A DNA stretch of 64,000 bases from assembly GCF_020165855.1 (NCBI RefSeq), contig NZ_JAIUFY010000008.1:62001-126000 (forward strand). The letters run 5' to 3'. The translations under genes were made by a program, and so were the position numbers. Shown piece by piece: positions 42,323 to 50,448 of this stretch; the stretch's first letter is position 1; the number at the start of each line of letters is the position of its first letter. Below the pieces are notes generated by a model. That model was not told where the DNA came from and did not search any database. It was given only the letters and a program-made list of their open reading frames with translations. Origin of the DNA: Celeribacter litoreus (GTDB lineage Bacteria > Pseudomonadota > Alphaproteobacteria > Rhodobacterales > Rhodobacteraceae).

Positions 42323-44836
42323 GTGCTCAGGTTTATCCTCTCCTTTTTCGGGACGATTTTTTCGTGGATCACCACGGGACTGTTCCTGATTGCTGTCGTG
42401 ATCGGCGGCATTTTCTGGATGTATGGTCGGGATTTGCCGAACCACGAGACGCTCGCGCAATACCAGCCGCCGACGATTTCCCGCATTTACTCGGGCGAGG
42501 GACGCATCATCGACGAATTTGCGCGTGAGCGTCGTCTCTATACGCCGCCGGCAGAAATCCCTGATCTGGTGAAGCAGGCGTTTATCTCCGCCGAGGACAA
42601 GAACTTCTACAATCACAAAGGCTATGACCTTCGCGGGATGGTTGCGGCGGCTGTGACCGCTGCGCGGGGTGGTCCGCTTCGTGGTGCGTCGACGATCACC
42701 CAGCAGGTGATGAAGAACTTCCTGCTGTCGTCCGAACGGTCTGCGGAACGGAAGATCAAGGAACTCATCCTCGCGACCCGTTTGGAACAGTCGCTGAGCA
42801 AAGACGAAATCCTTGGTCTCTATCTGAACGAGATCGACCTCGGTGTGCGGTCTTTCGGCGTGACCGCAGCCGCGCAGAGCTATTTCAACAAATCCTTGTC
42901 TGAACTGGCGCCCGAAGAGGCCGCGTTCCTCGCGATCCATCCGAAGGCCCCGTATTCCTATAATCCGGCGAAGAACTACGAGGGCGCGCTCCAGCGCAGG
43001 AACTTCGTGCTGCGTGAGATGTATGAGAACGGCTACCTGACCCAAGTGGCTTATGAAGCTGCGCGTGCTGCACCGATCAAGACTGTGCAGACGGGCGATT
43101 ATCCGTCCTACCGCGAGAACCTGCCGCCGCGCGATTACTTCACCGATGAAATCCGTCGTCAGCTGTCGAAAAACTTCGGCGAAGAGGAGTTCTTTGAGGG
43201 CGGCCTATCGATCCGTGCGACCATCGATCCGGAGATGCAGACCATCGCGGCGCATAGCCTTCAACGCCGTCTCGAAGAGATTGATCGCGGATTGCAGGTC
43301 TGGCGCGGCACGGGCGAGACGATTGATCCGACGACGCTCGACTCGGACGCATGGATTGACGCTCTGGCCGAGGTGCGCGTGGCGCGTGACATCACGCTCG
43401 ACGGTAAATGGTATGTCGGGGCGGTCAAAGAGGTGGGCAATCAGTCTCTGACGGTCATGGTCGAGGATGGCGTGGGTGAGGTCTCCGTTCCGCGCGAGGA
43501 CATCAAATGGATGCGCGGCTCTTTCGTCGATAATTTCACGCGCGGCGATGTGGTCCATCTGCGCCGCTTCACGTCCGGTGACAACGGCACGGGCGATCTC
43601 ATCCGCTGGAGCCTGCGTCAGGTGCCGGAAGTGCAGGGTGCGTTCATGGCAATGGACGTTCAGACCGGCCGTGTGATTTCGATGCAGGGTGGGTTCTCCT
43701 ACCAGAACTCCGTGTTTAACCGCGCCACACAGGCGACCCGCCAGCCGGGGTCTTCTTTCAAGCCGTTCGTCTATGCGGCGGCGCTCGACTCCGGTTTTTC
43801 TCCGGCATCTATCGTTGTCGACGCCCCGATCGAGATCAACACCCCCCAAGGTGTCTGGCGTCCTCAGAACGCGTCGCGCGAATTCTACGGCCCGACGCCC
43901 CTGCGGACGGGGATCGAACAATCGCGGAACCTGATGACCATCCGTCTCGCCCAAGAGGTCGGCATGGACGTCGTTGCGGGATATGCGGAGCGCTTTGGGG
44001 TCTACGACCAGATGGGCCAGTATCTCGCGTCCTCGCTCGGCGCAGAGGAATCCACCGTGTTCAAGATGGTTTCTGCCTACGCCATGTTTGCAAACGGCGG
44101 GGAGAAGGTGGAGCCGACCCTCGTGGACCGTGTGCAGGACCGATATGGCCGGACAATTTATCGCCATGACCAACGCGTGTGTGAAGACTGCGAAGTGGCG
44201 TCCCTCCAATCCGGTGTGGCACCGAAGATCGTGTCGAACCGCGAACGCATGATTGATGCCATCACGGCCTATCAGCTCACCTCCATGATGCAGGGCGTCG
44301 TGACACGCGGGACCGCTGCGGGCCGTGTGAATCTGCCGGTTCCGGTGGCGGGTAAAACGGGGACGACGAACGAAGGCAAAGACGCTTGGTTCATCGGCTT
44401 TACCTCCAACATCGTGGCAGGGTGCTACATCGGCTATGACACACCGCGCGCGATGCGCGGGGCCTCTGGTGGTGGCTTCTGCGGACCTGTGTTCAACAGC
44501 TTCATGCAGGAAGCCGTCAAGAAATACGGCGGCGGTAAATTCAAGGTCCCGCCGGGTGGTCACTTCATCAAAATCGACCGTTTCAGCGGCGCGCGCCTTT
44601 CTGACGATGCATCCGGACCCAACGTTGTAGCAGAGTATTTCCGTGACGGTGAAGAACCGGTGTTCGGCCTGACCTACGACGGCGGGTTCGCCATGGGGTC
44701 CAACCTGCCGCTCTATGAGGAAGCGGGCGGGTTTGTCGGTGACGGGATGCAAGAAGTGCAGACCAATTCGGGACAAACCATCAAAGTACCTGAAAAGGCG
44801 GATGTGAGCACCTTGTCGTCTGGTGGTCTTTACTAG
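42323..44836 (+). CDS. mrcA: Penicillin-binding protein 1A (bifunctional)
   Basis: 837 residues from the GTG at 42323, which has AGGAAG seven bases upstream and opens (V/M)LRFILSFFGTIFSWI, the usual membrane anchor; earlier in-frame codons lack a ribosome binding site. The glycosyltransferase domain has AEDKNFYNHKGYDLRG near 88-103 and ASTITQQVMKNFLLS near 122-136. The transpeptidase has the SxxK serine S477 (PGSSFKPF), SxN (EQSRNLM) and KTGTTN near 680. A middle OB-like insert (about 360-430) contains DGVGEVSVPREDIKWM. It polymerises and crosslinks peptidoglycan. A Gly-rich, Ser-rich C-terminal tail ends in SSGGLY. No transcription partner is evident. Confidence 0.96.
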   Translation: MLRFILSFFGTIFSWITTGLFLIAVVIGGIFWMYGRDLPNHETLAQYQPPTISRIYSGEGRIIDEFARERRLYTPPAEIPDLVKQAFISAEDKNFYNHKGYDLRGMVAAAVTAARGGPLRGASTITQQVMKNFLLSSERSAERKIKELILATRLEQSLSKDEILGLYLNEIDLGVRSFGVTAAAQSYFNKSLSELAPEEAAFLAIHPKAPYSYNPAKNYEGALQRRNFVLREMYENGYLTQVAYEAARAAPIKTVQTGDYPSYRENLPPRDYFTDEIRRQLSKNFGEEEFFEGGLSIRATIDPEMQTIAAHSLQRRLEEIDRGLQVWRGTGETIDPTTLDSDAWIDALAEVRVARDITLDGKWYVGAVKEVGNQSLTVMVEDGVGEVSVPREDIKWMRGSFVDNFTRGDVVHLRRFTSGDNGTGDLIRWSLRQVPEVQGAFMAMDVQTGRVISMQGGFSYQNSVFNRATQATRQPGSSFKPFVYAAALDSGFSPASIVVDAPIEINTPQGVWRPQNASREFYGPTPLRTGIEQSRNLMTIRLAQEVGMDVVAGYAERFGVYDQMGQYLASSLGAEESTVFKMVSAYAMFANGGEKVEPTLVDRVQDRYGRTIYRHDQRVCEDCEVASLQSGVAPKIVSNRERMIDAITAYQLTSMMQGVVTRGTAAGRVNLPVPVAGKTGTTNEGKDAWFIGFTSNIVAGCYIGYDTPRAMRGASGGGFCGPVFNSFMQEAVKKYGGGKFKVPPGGHFIKIDRFSGARLSDDASGPNVVAEYFRDGEEPVFGLTYDGGFAMGSNLPLYEEAGGFVGDGMQEVQTNSGQTIKVPEKADVSTLSSGGLY

Positions 44837-44947
44837 AGCCCTGAACGTGACGGGAAGGCCACCTTTCATAGTTTGGCCCCCCTTGTGTCCTGACCTTCGG
44901 CGGCGTATCTGTCACCGAACCCGAAAACCTAAAGATAGGTGAGAGCC

Positions 44948-46072
44948 GTGCGCGCAGAGATTCAGAACATTGTTGGGAAAATCGAGAAATCCCTTGGGCT
45001 TTTGAAACAGCGCCTGGATTGGGAAACGGCTCCACACCGTCTCGAAGAGTTCAACGCGATGATTGAGGATCCGACCCTGTGGGACGATCCTGCGCGTGCG
45101 CAGAAACTGATGCGGGAGCGTCAGGTGCTTATGGACGCGATGAAGGTCGCGACCGGCATCGAGACCGACATGAACGACAACATCGAACTCATTGAACTGG
45201 GCGAGATGGAAGAAGATCAGGAAGTCATCACCGACGCTGAAAATGCGCTCAAGGCGCTCGCTGTCACCGCCGCCGAGAAAGAACTCGAAGCCTTGCTCGA
45301 CGGTGAGGCTGATGCAAACGACACCTTCCTCGAGATCAACGCTGGCGCGGGTGGCACGGAGGCCTGTGACTGGGCGTCGATGCTACAGCGTATGTATGTT
45401 CGTTGGGCGGAGAAAAAGGGATACAAAGTCGAGCTTCAGTCCGAAGAAGCGGGCTCGGAAGCGGGGATCAAATCCTGTGCCTACAAAATCTCCGGTCACA
45501 ACGCTTATGGTTGGCTGAAGTCGGAGAGCGGTGTGCACCGTCTCGTCCGTATCTCGCCCTTCGGCAAGGGCACGCGCGAGACCTCGTTTGCCTCCGTTTG
45601 GGTCTATCCGGTCGTTGACGACAACATCGAAATCGAAGTGAACCCCGCCGACATCCGCATCGACACGTATCGTTCGTCCGGTGCAGGTGGTCAGCACGTG
45701 AACACGACGGACTCCGCCGTCCGGATCACCCACGCGCCAACGGGCATCGTTGTGACCTCATCCGAGAAGTCGCAGCACCAGAACCGCGATATCGCCATGA
45801 AGGCCCTGAAATCGCGCCTCTATCAACTTGAACTCGACCGCCGTTCCGAAGCAATCAACGAAGCGCATGAAAACAAGGGGTCCGCAGGCTGGGGCAACCA
45901 GATTCGCTCCTACGTTTTGCAGCCATACCAAATGGTGAAAGACCTGCGCACAAACTTCGAGACCGCGAACACGTCTGGTGTGCTTGATGGTGATCTCGAC
46001 GGGTTCATGGCCGCGACCCTTGCGATGAATGTCGCCGGTAAGTCGCGTGCGGATGCACAATCCGACGACTAA
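44948..46072 (+). CDS. prfB: Peptide chain release factor 2
   Basis: 374 residues. Recognises UGA and UAA stop codons; the tripeptide SPF (RISPFGKGTRE near 206) and the catalytic GGQ (SGAGGQHVNTTDSAV near 250) are both visible. The N-terminal coiled-coil has RLDWETAPHRLEEFNAMIEDP. Two GTG starts are possible (44939 and 44948); I take the second, since AGGTGAG lies about three bases before it and the product then opens with the conserved (M)RAEIQN. No in-frame UGA interrupts the early codons, so unlike E. coli prfB there is no programmed frameshift. A terminator follows. Confidence 0.96.
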   Translation: MRAEIQNIVGKIEKSLGLLKQRLDWETAPHRLEEFNAMIEDPTLWDDPARAQKLMRERQVLMDAMKVATGIETDMNDNIELIELGEMEEDQEVITDAENALKALAVTAAEKELEALLDGEADANDTFLEINAGAGGTEACDWASMLQRMYVRWAEKKGYKVELQSEEAGSEAGIKSCAYKISGHNAYGWLKSESGVHRLVRISPFGKGTRETSFASVWVYPVVDDNIEIEVNPADIRIDTYRSSGAGGQHVNTTDSAVRITHAPTGIVVTSSEKSQHQNRDIAMKALKSRLYQLELDRRSEAINEAHENKGSAGWGNQIRSYVLQPYQMVKDLRTNFETANTSGVLDGDLDGFMAATLAMNVAGKSRADAQSDD

Positions 46073-46102
46073 ATCGCACATCCTCACTTTTTGAGAACTC
46101 GG

Positions 46103-46136
46103 AAAGGCGCCCGGTTGGGGCGCTTTTTCTTTTTGT
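46103..46136 (+). terminator. Terminator after prfB
   Basis: AGGCGCCC (46105-46112) pairs, with a wobble, with GGGCGCTT (46118-46125), followed by TTTCTTTTT. Confidence 0.8.
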
Positions 46137-46178
46137 AACAGTGGGTTGTAGGTCTTGTTGTCGAAAACTATTTCAAAA

Positions 46179-46200
46179 ATTCATCTTTTAAACTGTGAAT
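46179..46200. promoter_or_regulatory. Inverted repeat upstream of pmpA, ATTCA-N12-TGAAT
   Basis: ATTCA (46179-46183) and TGAAT (46196-46200) form a perfect pair of five-base arms in an AT-rich region 137 bases before pmpA. SqrR/BigR sites in related bacteria are ATTC-N8-GAAT palindromes, so this resembles one with a longer spacer (GAAT/ATTC arms, N14). I propose it as the operon's regulatory site with low confidence. Confidence 0.35.
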
Positions 46201-46336
46201 GTGACAAACTCACCGACAGATGCCGTGAGGATCTGCATACTCTTCCCAACAATGACGCGAAAAGCGACGCAACAAGGAAACGCACAATGATGAATCGCTC
46301 TGAGTCCCGAGCTTCCGCAAGAGGAGGCAACGCTCA

Positions 46337-46783
46337 ATGACAGATGGAACCGTTACGGAATTTACGCCGCTGATCTCGTTGATCGGGGGTCTGATGATCG
46401 GCGCCTCTGCCGTCCTTCTGATGCTGCTGCGCGGCCGAGTTTTCGGTGCGACCGGCATTCTCGCGGGCTTCATGAGCCCGCAGGGGTCCTCAGATTGGGC
46501 ATGGCGTGCGGCGCTGCTCTTCGGGATGGCGACTGGTCCGATCGCATATCTGATCGTGACCGGAGAGATGCCGGACATTCAGGTGCCTGTGTCGACCGGT
46601 GCACTGATCGTCGGTGGCTTCATCGTCGGGATCGGCGTGACCTACGGTTCCGGCTGCACCTCGGGCCATGGCGTCTGCGGTATGGCGCGACTGAGCCCGC
46701 GGTCCATCGTCGCGACACTGTCGTTTATGGTGTCTACAGCAGTCACAGTGTTTGTGATCCGTCACGTGATCGGAGGGGTGTAA
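46337..46783 (+). CDS. pmpA: YeeE/YedE family sulfur transport protein, PmpA-type
   Basis: 148 residues with four or five membrane segments. The signature is GVTYGSGCTSGHGVCGMARLSPRS near residues 95-117, with two Cys in the thiosulfate/sulfur-permeation path described for YeeE. PmpA and PmpB are half-size pairs of this family encoded together and linked to persulfide metabolism; together they would form one full-length YeeE-like channel. GAGGAGG eight bases before the ATG supports the start. pmpB follows directly (3 bases). First gene of the sulfur operon and nearest to the upstream inverted repeat. Confidence 0.9.
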   Translation: MTDGTVTEFTPLISLIGGLMIGASAVLLMLLRGRVFGATGILAGFMSPQGSSDWAWRAALLFGMATGPIAYLIVTGEMPDIQVPVSTGALIVGGFIVGIGVTYGSGCTSGHGVCGMARLSPRSIVATLSFMVSTAVTVFVIRHVIGGV

Positions 46784-46786
46784 GAG

Positions 46787-47230
46787 ATGGCTTTGTTTCT
46801 AACCTATCTGATCGGCCTCCTGTTCGGGATCGGGATTTCGATTTCCGGTATGGCCAACCCTGCGAAGGTCCTGAACTTCTTTGACTTTTCAGGCACTTGG
46901 GATCCGTCCTTGATCTTTGTGATGGGCGGCGCGCTGATCGTGTCCTTCTTCGGCTACCGCTGGGTGTTCAAGAAATTCGAGACCCCCGCAGTCGAGCCGC
47001 GTTTCGTTCTGCCGACGTCCAAAGTGATCGACGTACGTCTCGTTGGTGGCTCGCTCGTGTTCGGTGTCGGCTGGGGGATTGCGGGCTTCTGTCCCGGTGG
47101 CGCCCTGCCTGTGCTCGGGTCCTTTGATCCGAACGTCTGGATTTTCTTTGTTGCCCTCGTGGCTGGCATCTTTGCCGCCAAATACATGATGAAACTGACG
47201 GCAGCGCGTGCTGCCCGATCCGCCTCCTGA
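46787..47230 (+). CDS. pmpB: YeeE/YedE family (DUF6691) protein, PmpB-type
   Basis: 147 residues. Four hydrophobic segments: LTYLIGLLFGIGISISGM, LIFVMGGALIVSFFGYRWVF, LVGGSLVFGVGWGIAGFCPGGALPVLG and WIFFVALVAGIFAAKYMM. The Cys in GWGIAGFCPGGA is the counterpart of the sulfur-handling cysteine in the second half of YeeE. GMANPAKVLNFFDF at about 21-34 is the classic opening block. The start is three bases after the pmpA stop, so translation is coupled. Together with PmpA it probably brings in a reduced sulfur species (thiosulfate, sulfide or persulfide). Confidence 0.9.
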   Translation: MALFLTYLIGLLFGIGISISGMANPAKVLNFFDFSGTWDPSLIFVMGGALIVSFFGYRWVFKKFETPAVEPRFVLPTSKVIDVRLVGGSLVFGVGWGIAGFCPGGALPVLGSFDPNVWIFFVALVAGIFAAKYMMKLTAARAARSAS

Positions 47231-47263
47231 GGCGGGAACCAAGACTTGAGAGGAGAGAGTCCC

Positions 47264-48154
47264 ATGTCTTCTAACTATCCTGTCGATCTGACGACCCAGC
47301 CGGATGTGAAAGCATTCTTTGATCCGGCCACCTGGACGATTTCCTATGTCGTGAAAGACCCGGCCTCCAACTCCTGCGCCGTTGTCGATAGCGTCATGGA
47401 CATCGACTATGCCGCTGGCCGCATCTCCTATGAGAGCGCCGACCAGATCATCGAGTATGTCAAAGAAAACGATCTCAAGGTCGAATGGCTGATCGAGACC
47501 CACGTTCACGCTGACCACCTGTCTGCTGCGCCCTACATTCAGGACAAAGTGGGCGGTAAAATCGGCATCGGCGAGAACATCGTCGTAGTTCAGGACGTGT
47601 TCGGTAAAGTCTTCAACGAAGGCACCGAGTTCCAGCGCGACGGCTCCCAGTTCGACCGCCTCTTCAAAGACGGTGACACCTATCATGTCGGCGAGATGCA
47701 GTGCTTTGCGATGCACACTCCGGGTCACACCCCGGCCTGCATGGTGCATGTGATGGGCAACGCGACCTTTACCGGTGACACCCTGTTCATGCCGGATGGC
47801 GGCTCTGCACGTGCCGACTTCCCGGGTGGGGATGCGGGTGTGCTCTACGACTCGATCCAGAAGGTTCTGGCACTGCCAGACGATATGCGCCTCTTTATGT
47901 GCCACGACTACGGCCCGAACGGCCGTGATATCGAGTGGGAAACCACCGTGGGCGCCGAGAAAGAGCACAATATCCACGTCGGTGGCGGCAAATCCAAAGA
48001 GGATTTCGTCAAATTCCGCACGGAGCGCGATGCCCAACTCGCCATGCCGCGCCTGATTATTCCCTCTCTTCAGGTGAACATGCGCGCTGGTGAATTGCCG
48101 CCGCCGGATCAAGACGGTAAGACTTTCCTCAAAGTTCCGGTCAACGGTCTCTGA
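47264..48154 (+). CDS. blh: MBL-fold persulfide dioxygenase-type hydrolase (Blh)
   Basis: 296 residues. Metallo-beta-lactamase fold with the metal motif H80-V-H82-A-D84-H85 (ETHVHADHLSAAPYI), a further His in MHTPGHTPACMVH near 155 and an Asp/His pair in FTGDTLFMPDGG and MCHDYGPNGRD. The ARADFPGG-containing region (GGSARADFPGGDA) is typical of the ETHE1-related persulfide dioxygenases that oxidise glutathione or protein persulfide to sulfite with iron. GAGAGGAGAGAG before the ATG (47264) decides the start. Its place after pmpAB and before the DUF442 proteins is the arrangement known for blh in other proteobacteria. Confidence 0.93.
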   Translation: MSSNYPVDLTTQPDVKAFFDPATWTISYVVKDPASNSCAVVDSVMDIDYAAGRISYESADQIIEYVKENDLKVEWLIETHVHADHLSAAPYIQDKVGGKIGIGENIVVVQDVFGKVFNEGTEFQRDGSQFDRLFKDGDTYHVGEMQCFAMHTPGHTPACMVHVMGNATFTGDTLFMPDGGSARADFPGGDAGVLYDSIQKVLALPDDMRLFMCHDYGPNGRDIEWETTVGAEKEHNIHVGGGKSKEDFVKFRTERDAQLAMPRLIIPSLQVNMRAGELPPPDQDGKTFLKVPVNGL

Positions 48155-48214
48155 TTTGTCTTTCTCGACGGGTTGGGGGCGGGCGGTCCGGCCCCAACGC
48201 ACGAGGAGACACTC

Positions 48215-48628
48215 ATGGAATTCAACAAGATCAACGACGCCATCACCGTCAGCGGTCAGATCACGCCGGAAGAGGTGAAAACCCTCGCAGAGAAGGGCTT
48301 TAAAATCCTGATCTGCAACCGTCCGGACCAAGAGATCGGACCGGAGATGTCGTCCGAGGTCATGGCAGAGGCCGCCGCAGAGGCAGGGCTCGCCTTTCAC
48401 TACCTTCCGGTTGTTCCGGGAATGCTCACGCAGGACCTCATTGAAGAGACCGCCCGCATTCTCGAAGCAGCAGAAGGTCCAGTTTATGCCTACTGCCGGT
48501 CTGGCACCCGCTCTTGCAACGTCTGGGGACTGTCTCAGGCCGGTAAAGAGGCCGCTGACCGCATCATCGAACAAGGCGCTGGGGCCGGTTACGACCTGAA
48601 CGGCCTGCGTCCTCACTTGGGCGACTAA
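48215..48628 (+). CDS. DUF442 (TIGR01244) sulfur transferase/phosphatase-like protein
   Basis: 137 residues of one beta-lactamase-associated phosphatase-like domain: FNKINDAITVSGQITPEEV, ILICNRPDQE, LAFHYLPVVPG, then the P-loop Y-C94-R-S-G-T-R-S. This is a protein tyrosine phosphatase-type CX5R loop; in this family it probably carries sulfane sulfur as a rhodanese would rather than a phosphate, but that is inferred from context. GAGGAGA precedes the ATG (48215). The next gene carries a second copy of the same domain fused to a flavoprotein, with the same Cys at position 94. Confidence 0.88.
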   Translation: MEFNKINDAITVSGQITPEEVKTLAEKGFKILICNRPDQEIGPEMSSEVMAEAAAEAGLAFHYLPVVPGMLTQDLIEETARILEAAEGPVYAYCRSGTRSCNVWGLSQAGKEAADRIIEQGAGAGYDLNGLRPHLGD

Positions 48629-48711
48629 GCTTTCCACGATCTTCTCGTGCGGGGGCATCTACGCCCCCCTGTCTATAGGCCCTGAAAAGGGGCGCGCGAG
48701 GAGAACGGACA

Positions 48712-50388
48712 ATGGAAATCAAAAAGATCACGGACGGCCTGTCTGTGTCCGGCCAAATTCAGCCGGAAGATATGGAAAAGCTCAAACGCCGCGGTTTCCG
48801 CGCGGTGGTGTGCAACCGTCCGGATGGCGAAGCCCCCGACCAGCCAACGCATGAAGAAATGGCTGCGGCGGCAGCTAACGCCGGTCTCGAATTCCTCTAT
48901 CTGCCGGTCACTCCAGGGATCGTGACCGAAGAAACCGCGCAGGCCTTTCGTCAGGCTCTGACCGAATTGCCCGGTCCGGTTTTCGGTTATTGCCGCACTG
49001 GCACCCGCACCACGACGCTCTGGTCGCTCGCGATGGCGAAAGAGAAATCAGTCGTCGATATCCTCGCCGCGACCAAAGCCGCTGGCTACGATATGTCCGG
49101 TGTGGCGCGTCGGATCGCCAATGGCGGCGTAACTCCAACGGACTCCGTCGAAGATGCGAAATTCGATGTTGTGATCGTTGGCGGCGGGGCCGCAGGGATC
49201 GCCGTCGCGTCCTCGCTCAAGCAGCGCAAATCCGATCTCGAGATCGCGATCATTGACCCGTCCGATGTGCATTACTATCAGCCCGGTTGGACAATGGTCG
49301 GCGGCGGTGTCTTTGATGCGCAGACCACTGCGAAAACCATGGGCGGCCTGATCCCGCGCGGGGTGCATTGGCTCAAATCGGCCGTGGCTGCGTTCGAACC
49401 CAAAAACAACGCTGTGATCCTCGATGGATGCCGGGTCGTGAAATACGACCGCCTCGTCGTCTGTCCGGGGCTCAAGCTCGACTGGGACCGCATCGAAGGT
49501 CTTACAGATACCCTCGGAAAGAACGGCGTCACGTCGAATTACCGTTACGATCTCGCGCCTTACACGTGGAAGTTGGTGCAGGAAACCAAAGGCGGCAAGG
49601 CCATCTTCACCCAGCCGCCGATGCCGATCAAATGCGCTGGCGCGCCGCAAAAGGCGATGTATCTTTCTGCCTATGAGTGGGAACAGCGCGGCGTACTCAA
49701 GAACATCGACATCCAGTTCATGAACGCGGGCGGTGTGCTCTTTGGGGTGAAGGACTATGTGCCTGCGCTCGAAAAATATGTCGATCGCTACGGTATTGAT
49801 CTCAACTTCTTCCACAACCTGAAATCCATTGACGGCCCCGCGAAGAAGGCGACGTTCACGGTCTCCAAACCGGACACTGAGCCGACCGAGGTCACTGTTG
49901 ATTTCGACATGATCCATGTGGTGCCGCCGCAGGTCGCGCCGGACTTCATCCGCGTGTCGCCGCTCGCAGATGCCGCGGGCTGGGTCGATGTGGATCAGCA
50001 GACCCTCCGCCACGCGAGCTTTGACAACATCTGGTCGCTCGGGGATGTCATGAACGCGCCGAACGCCAAAACCGCCGCCGCCGCCCGTTTTCAGGCCGCT
50101 GTGGTCGCCGAAAACATGGTCTCTGATATCAACGGCAAATCGCCAGAAGCGGCCTACAATGGCTACGGGTCCTGTCCGCTCACCGTCGAGAAGGGCAAGA
50201 TCGTTCTGGCGGAGTTCGGATATGGCGGCGCTCTGCTGCCGTCCTTCCCGAAATGGGCGCTCGACGGGACAAAACCGACCCGCCGCGCATGGTGGCTCAA
50301 AGAGCAGATCCTCCCGCCGATCTATTGGAAGGCCATGCTCCGCGGCAAGGAATGGATGATCAAACCTGAAAAGGTCTCCGCAAAATAA
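48712..50388 (+). CDS. DUF442 domain fused to sulfide:quinone reductase-like flavoprotein
   Basis: 558 residues. Residues 1 to about 135 are a DUF442 domain with the P-loop Y-C94-R-T-G-T-R. Residues about 150-558 are an FAD/NAD(P) oxidoreductase: dinucleotide motif VVIVGGGAAGIAVAS near 153-167, HYYQPGWTMVGGG near 187-199, and two cysteines placed like the redox pair of sulfide:quinone reductase, C308 (IKCAGAPQK) and C488 (YGSCPLTVE), with SLGDVMNAPNAKTAAA near 442-457 binding FAD. The C-terminal amphipathic region (WWLKEQILPPIYWKAML) is likely the membrane and quinone-binding end. It should oxidise sulfide to persulfide and pass electrons to quinone, the fused domain taking the sulfur. GAGGAGA supports the start. 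Confidence 0.93.
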   Translation: MEIKKITDGLSVSGQIQPEDMEKLKRRGFRAVVCNRPDGEAPDQPTHEEMAAAAANAGLEFLYLPVTPGIVTEETAQAFRQALTELPGPVFGYCRTGTRTTTLWSLAMAKEKSVVDILAATKAAGYDMSGVARRIANGGVTPTDSVEDAKFDVVIVGGGAAGIAVASSLKQRKSDLEIAIIDPSDVHYYQPGWTMVGGGVFDAQTTAKTMGGLIPRGVHWLKSAVAAFEPKNNAVILDGCRVVKYDRLVVCPGLKLDWDRIEGLTDTLGKNGVTSNYRYDLAPYTWKLVQETKGGKAIFTQPPMPIKCAGAPQKAMYLSAYEWEQRGVLKNIDIQFMNAGGVLFGVKDYVPALEKYVDRYGIDLNFFHNLKSIDGPAKKATFTVSKPDTEPTEVTVDFDMIHVVPPQVAPDFIRVSPLADAAGWVDVDQQTLRHASFDNIWSLGDVMNAPNAKTAAAARFQAAVVAENMVSDINGKSPEAAYNGYGSCPLTVEKGKIVLAEFGYGGALLPSFPKWALDGTKPTRRAWWLKEQILPPIYWKAMLRGKEWMIKPEKVSAK

Positions 50389-50448
50389 TCGGCCTGAAGC
50401 GGGTCTCTCGATCCGCCTCGCGCACACGCATAATAAGGACGTTTCCCC

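Noticed and set aside
43205-44869. 554-codon open frame opposite PBP1A
   Set aside because: Antisense shadow of the transpeptidase region; no start signals.
44939-45030. Programmed frameshift in prfB
   Set aside because: The frame is continuous from the GTG start with no early in-frame TGA.
46155-46340. Possible 61-codon leader gene directly before pmpA
   Set aside because: Starts at TTG with no ribosome binding site, overlaps the pmpA start and shows no family resemblance.
46889-48658. 589-codon open frame opposite pmpB-blh-DUF442
   Set aside because: Spans three real genes on the other strand and matches no family.
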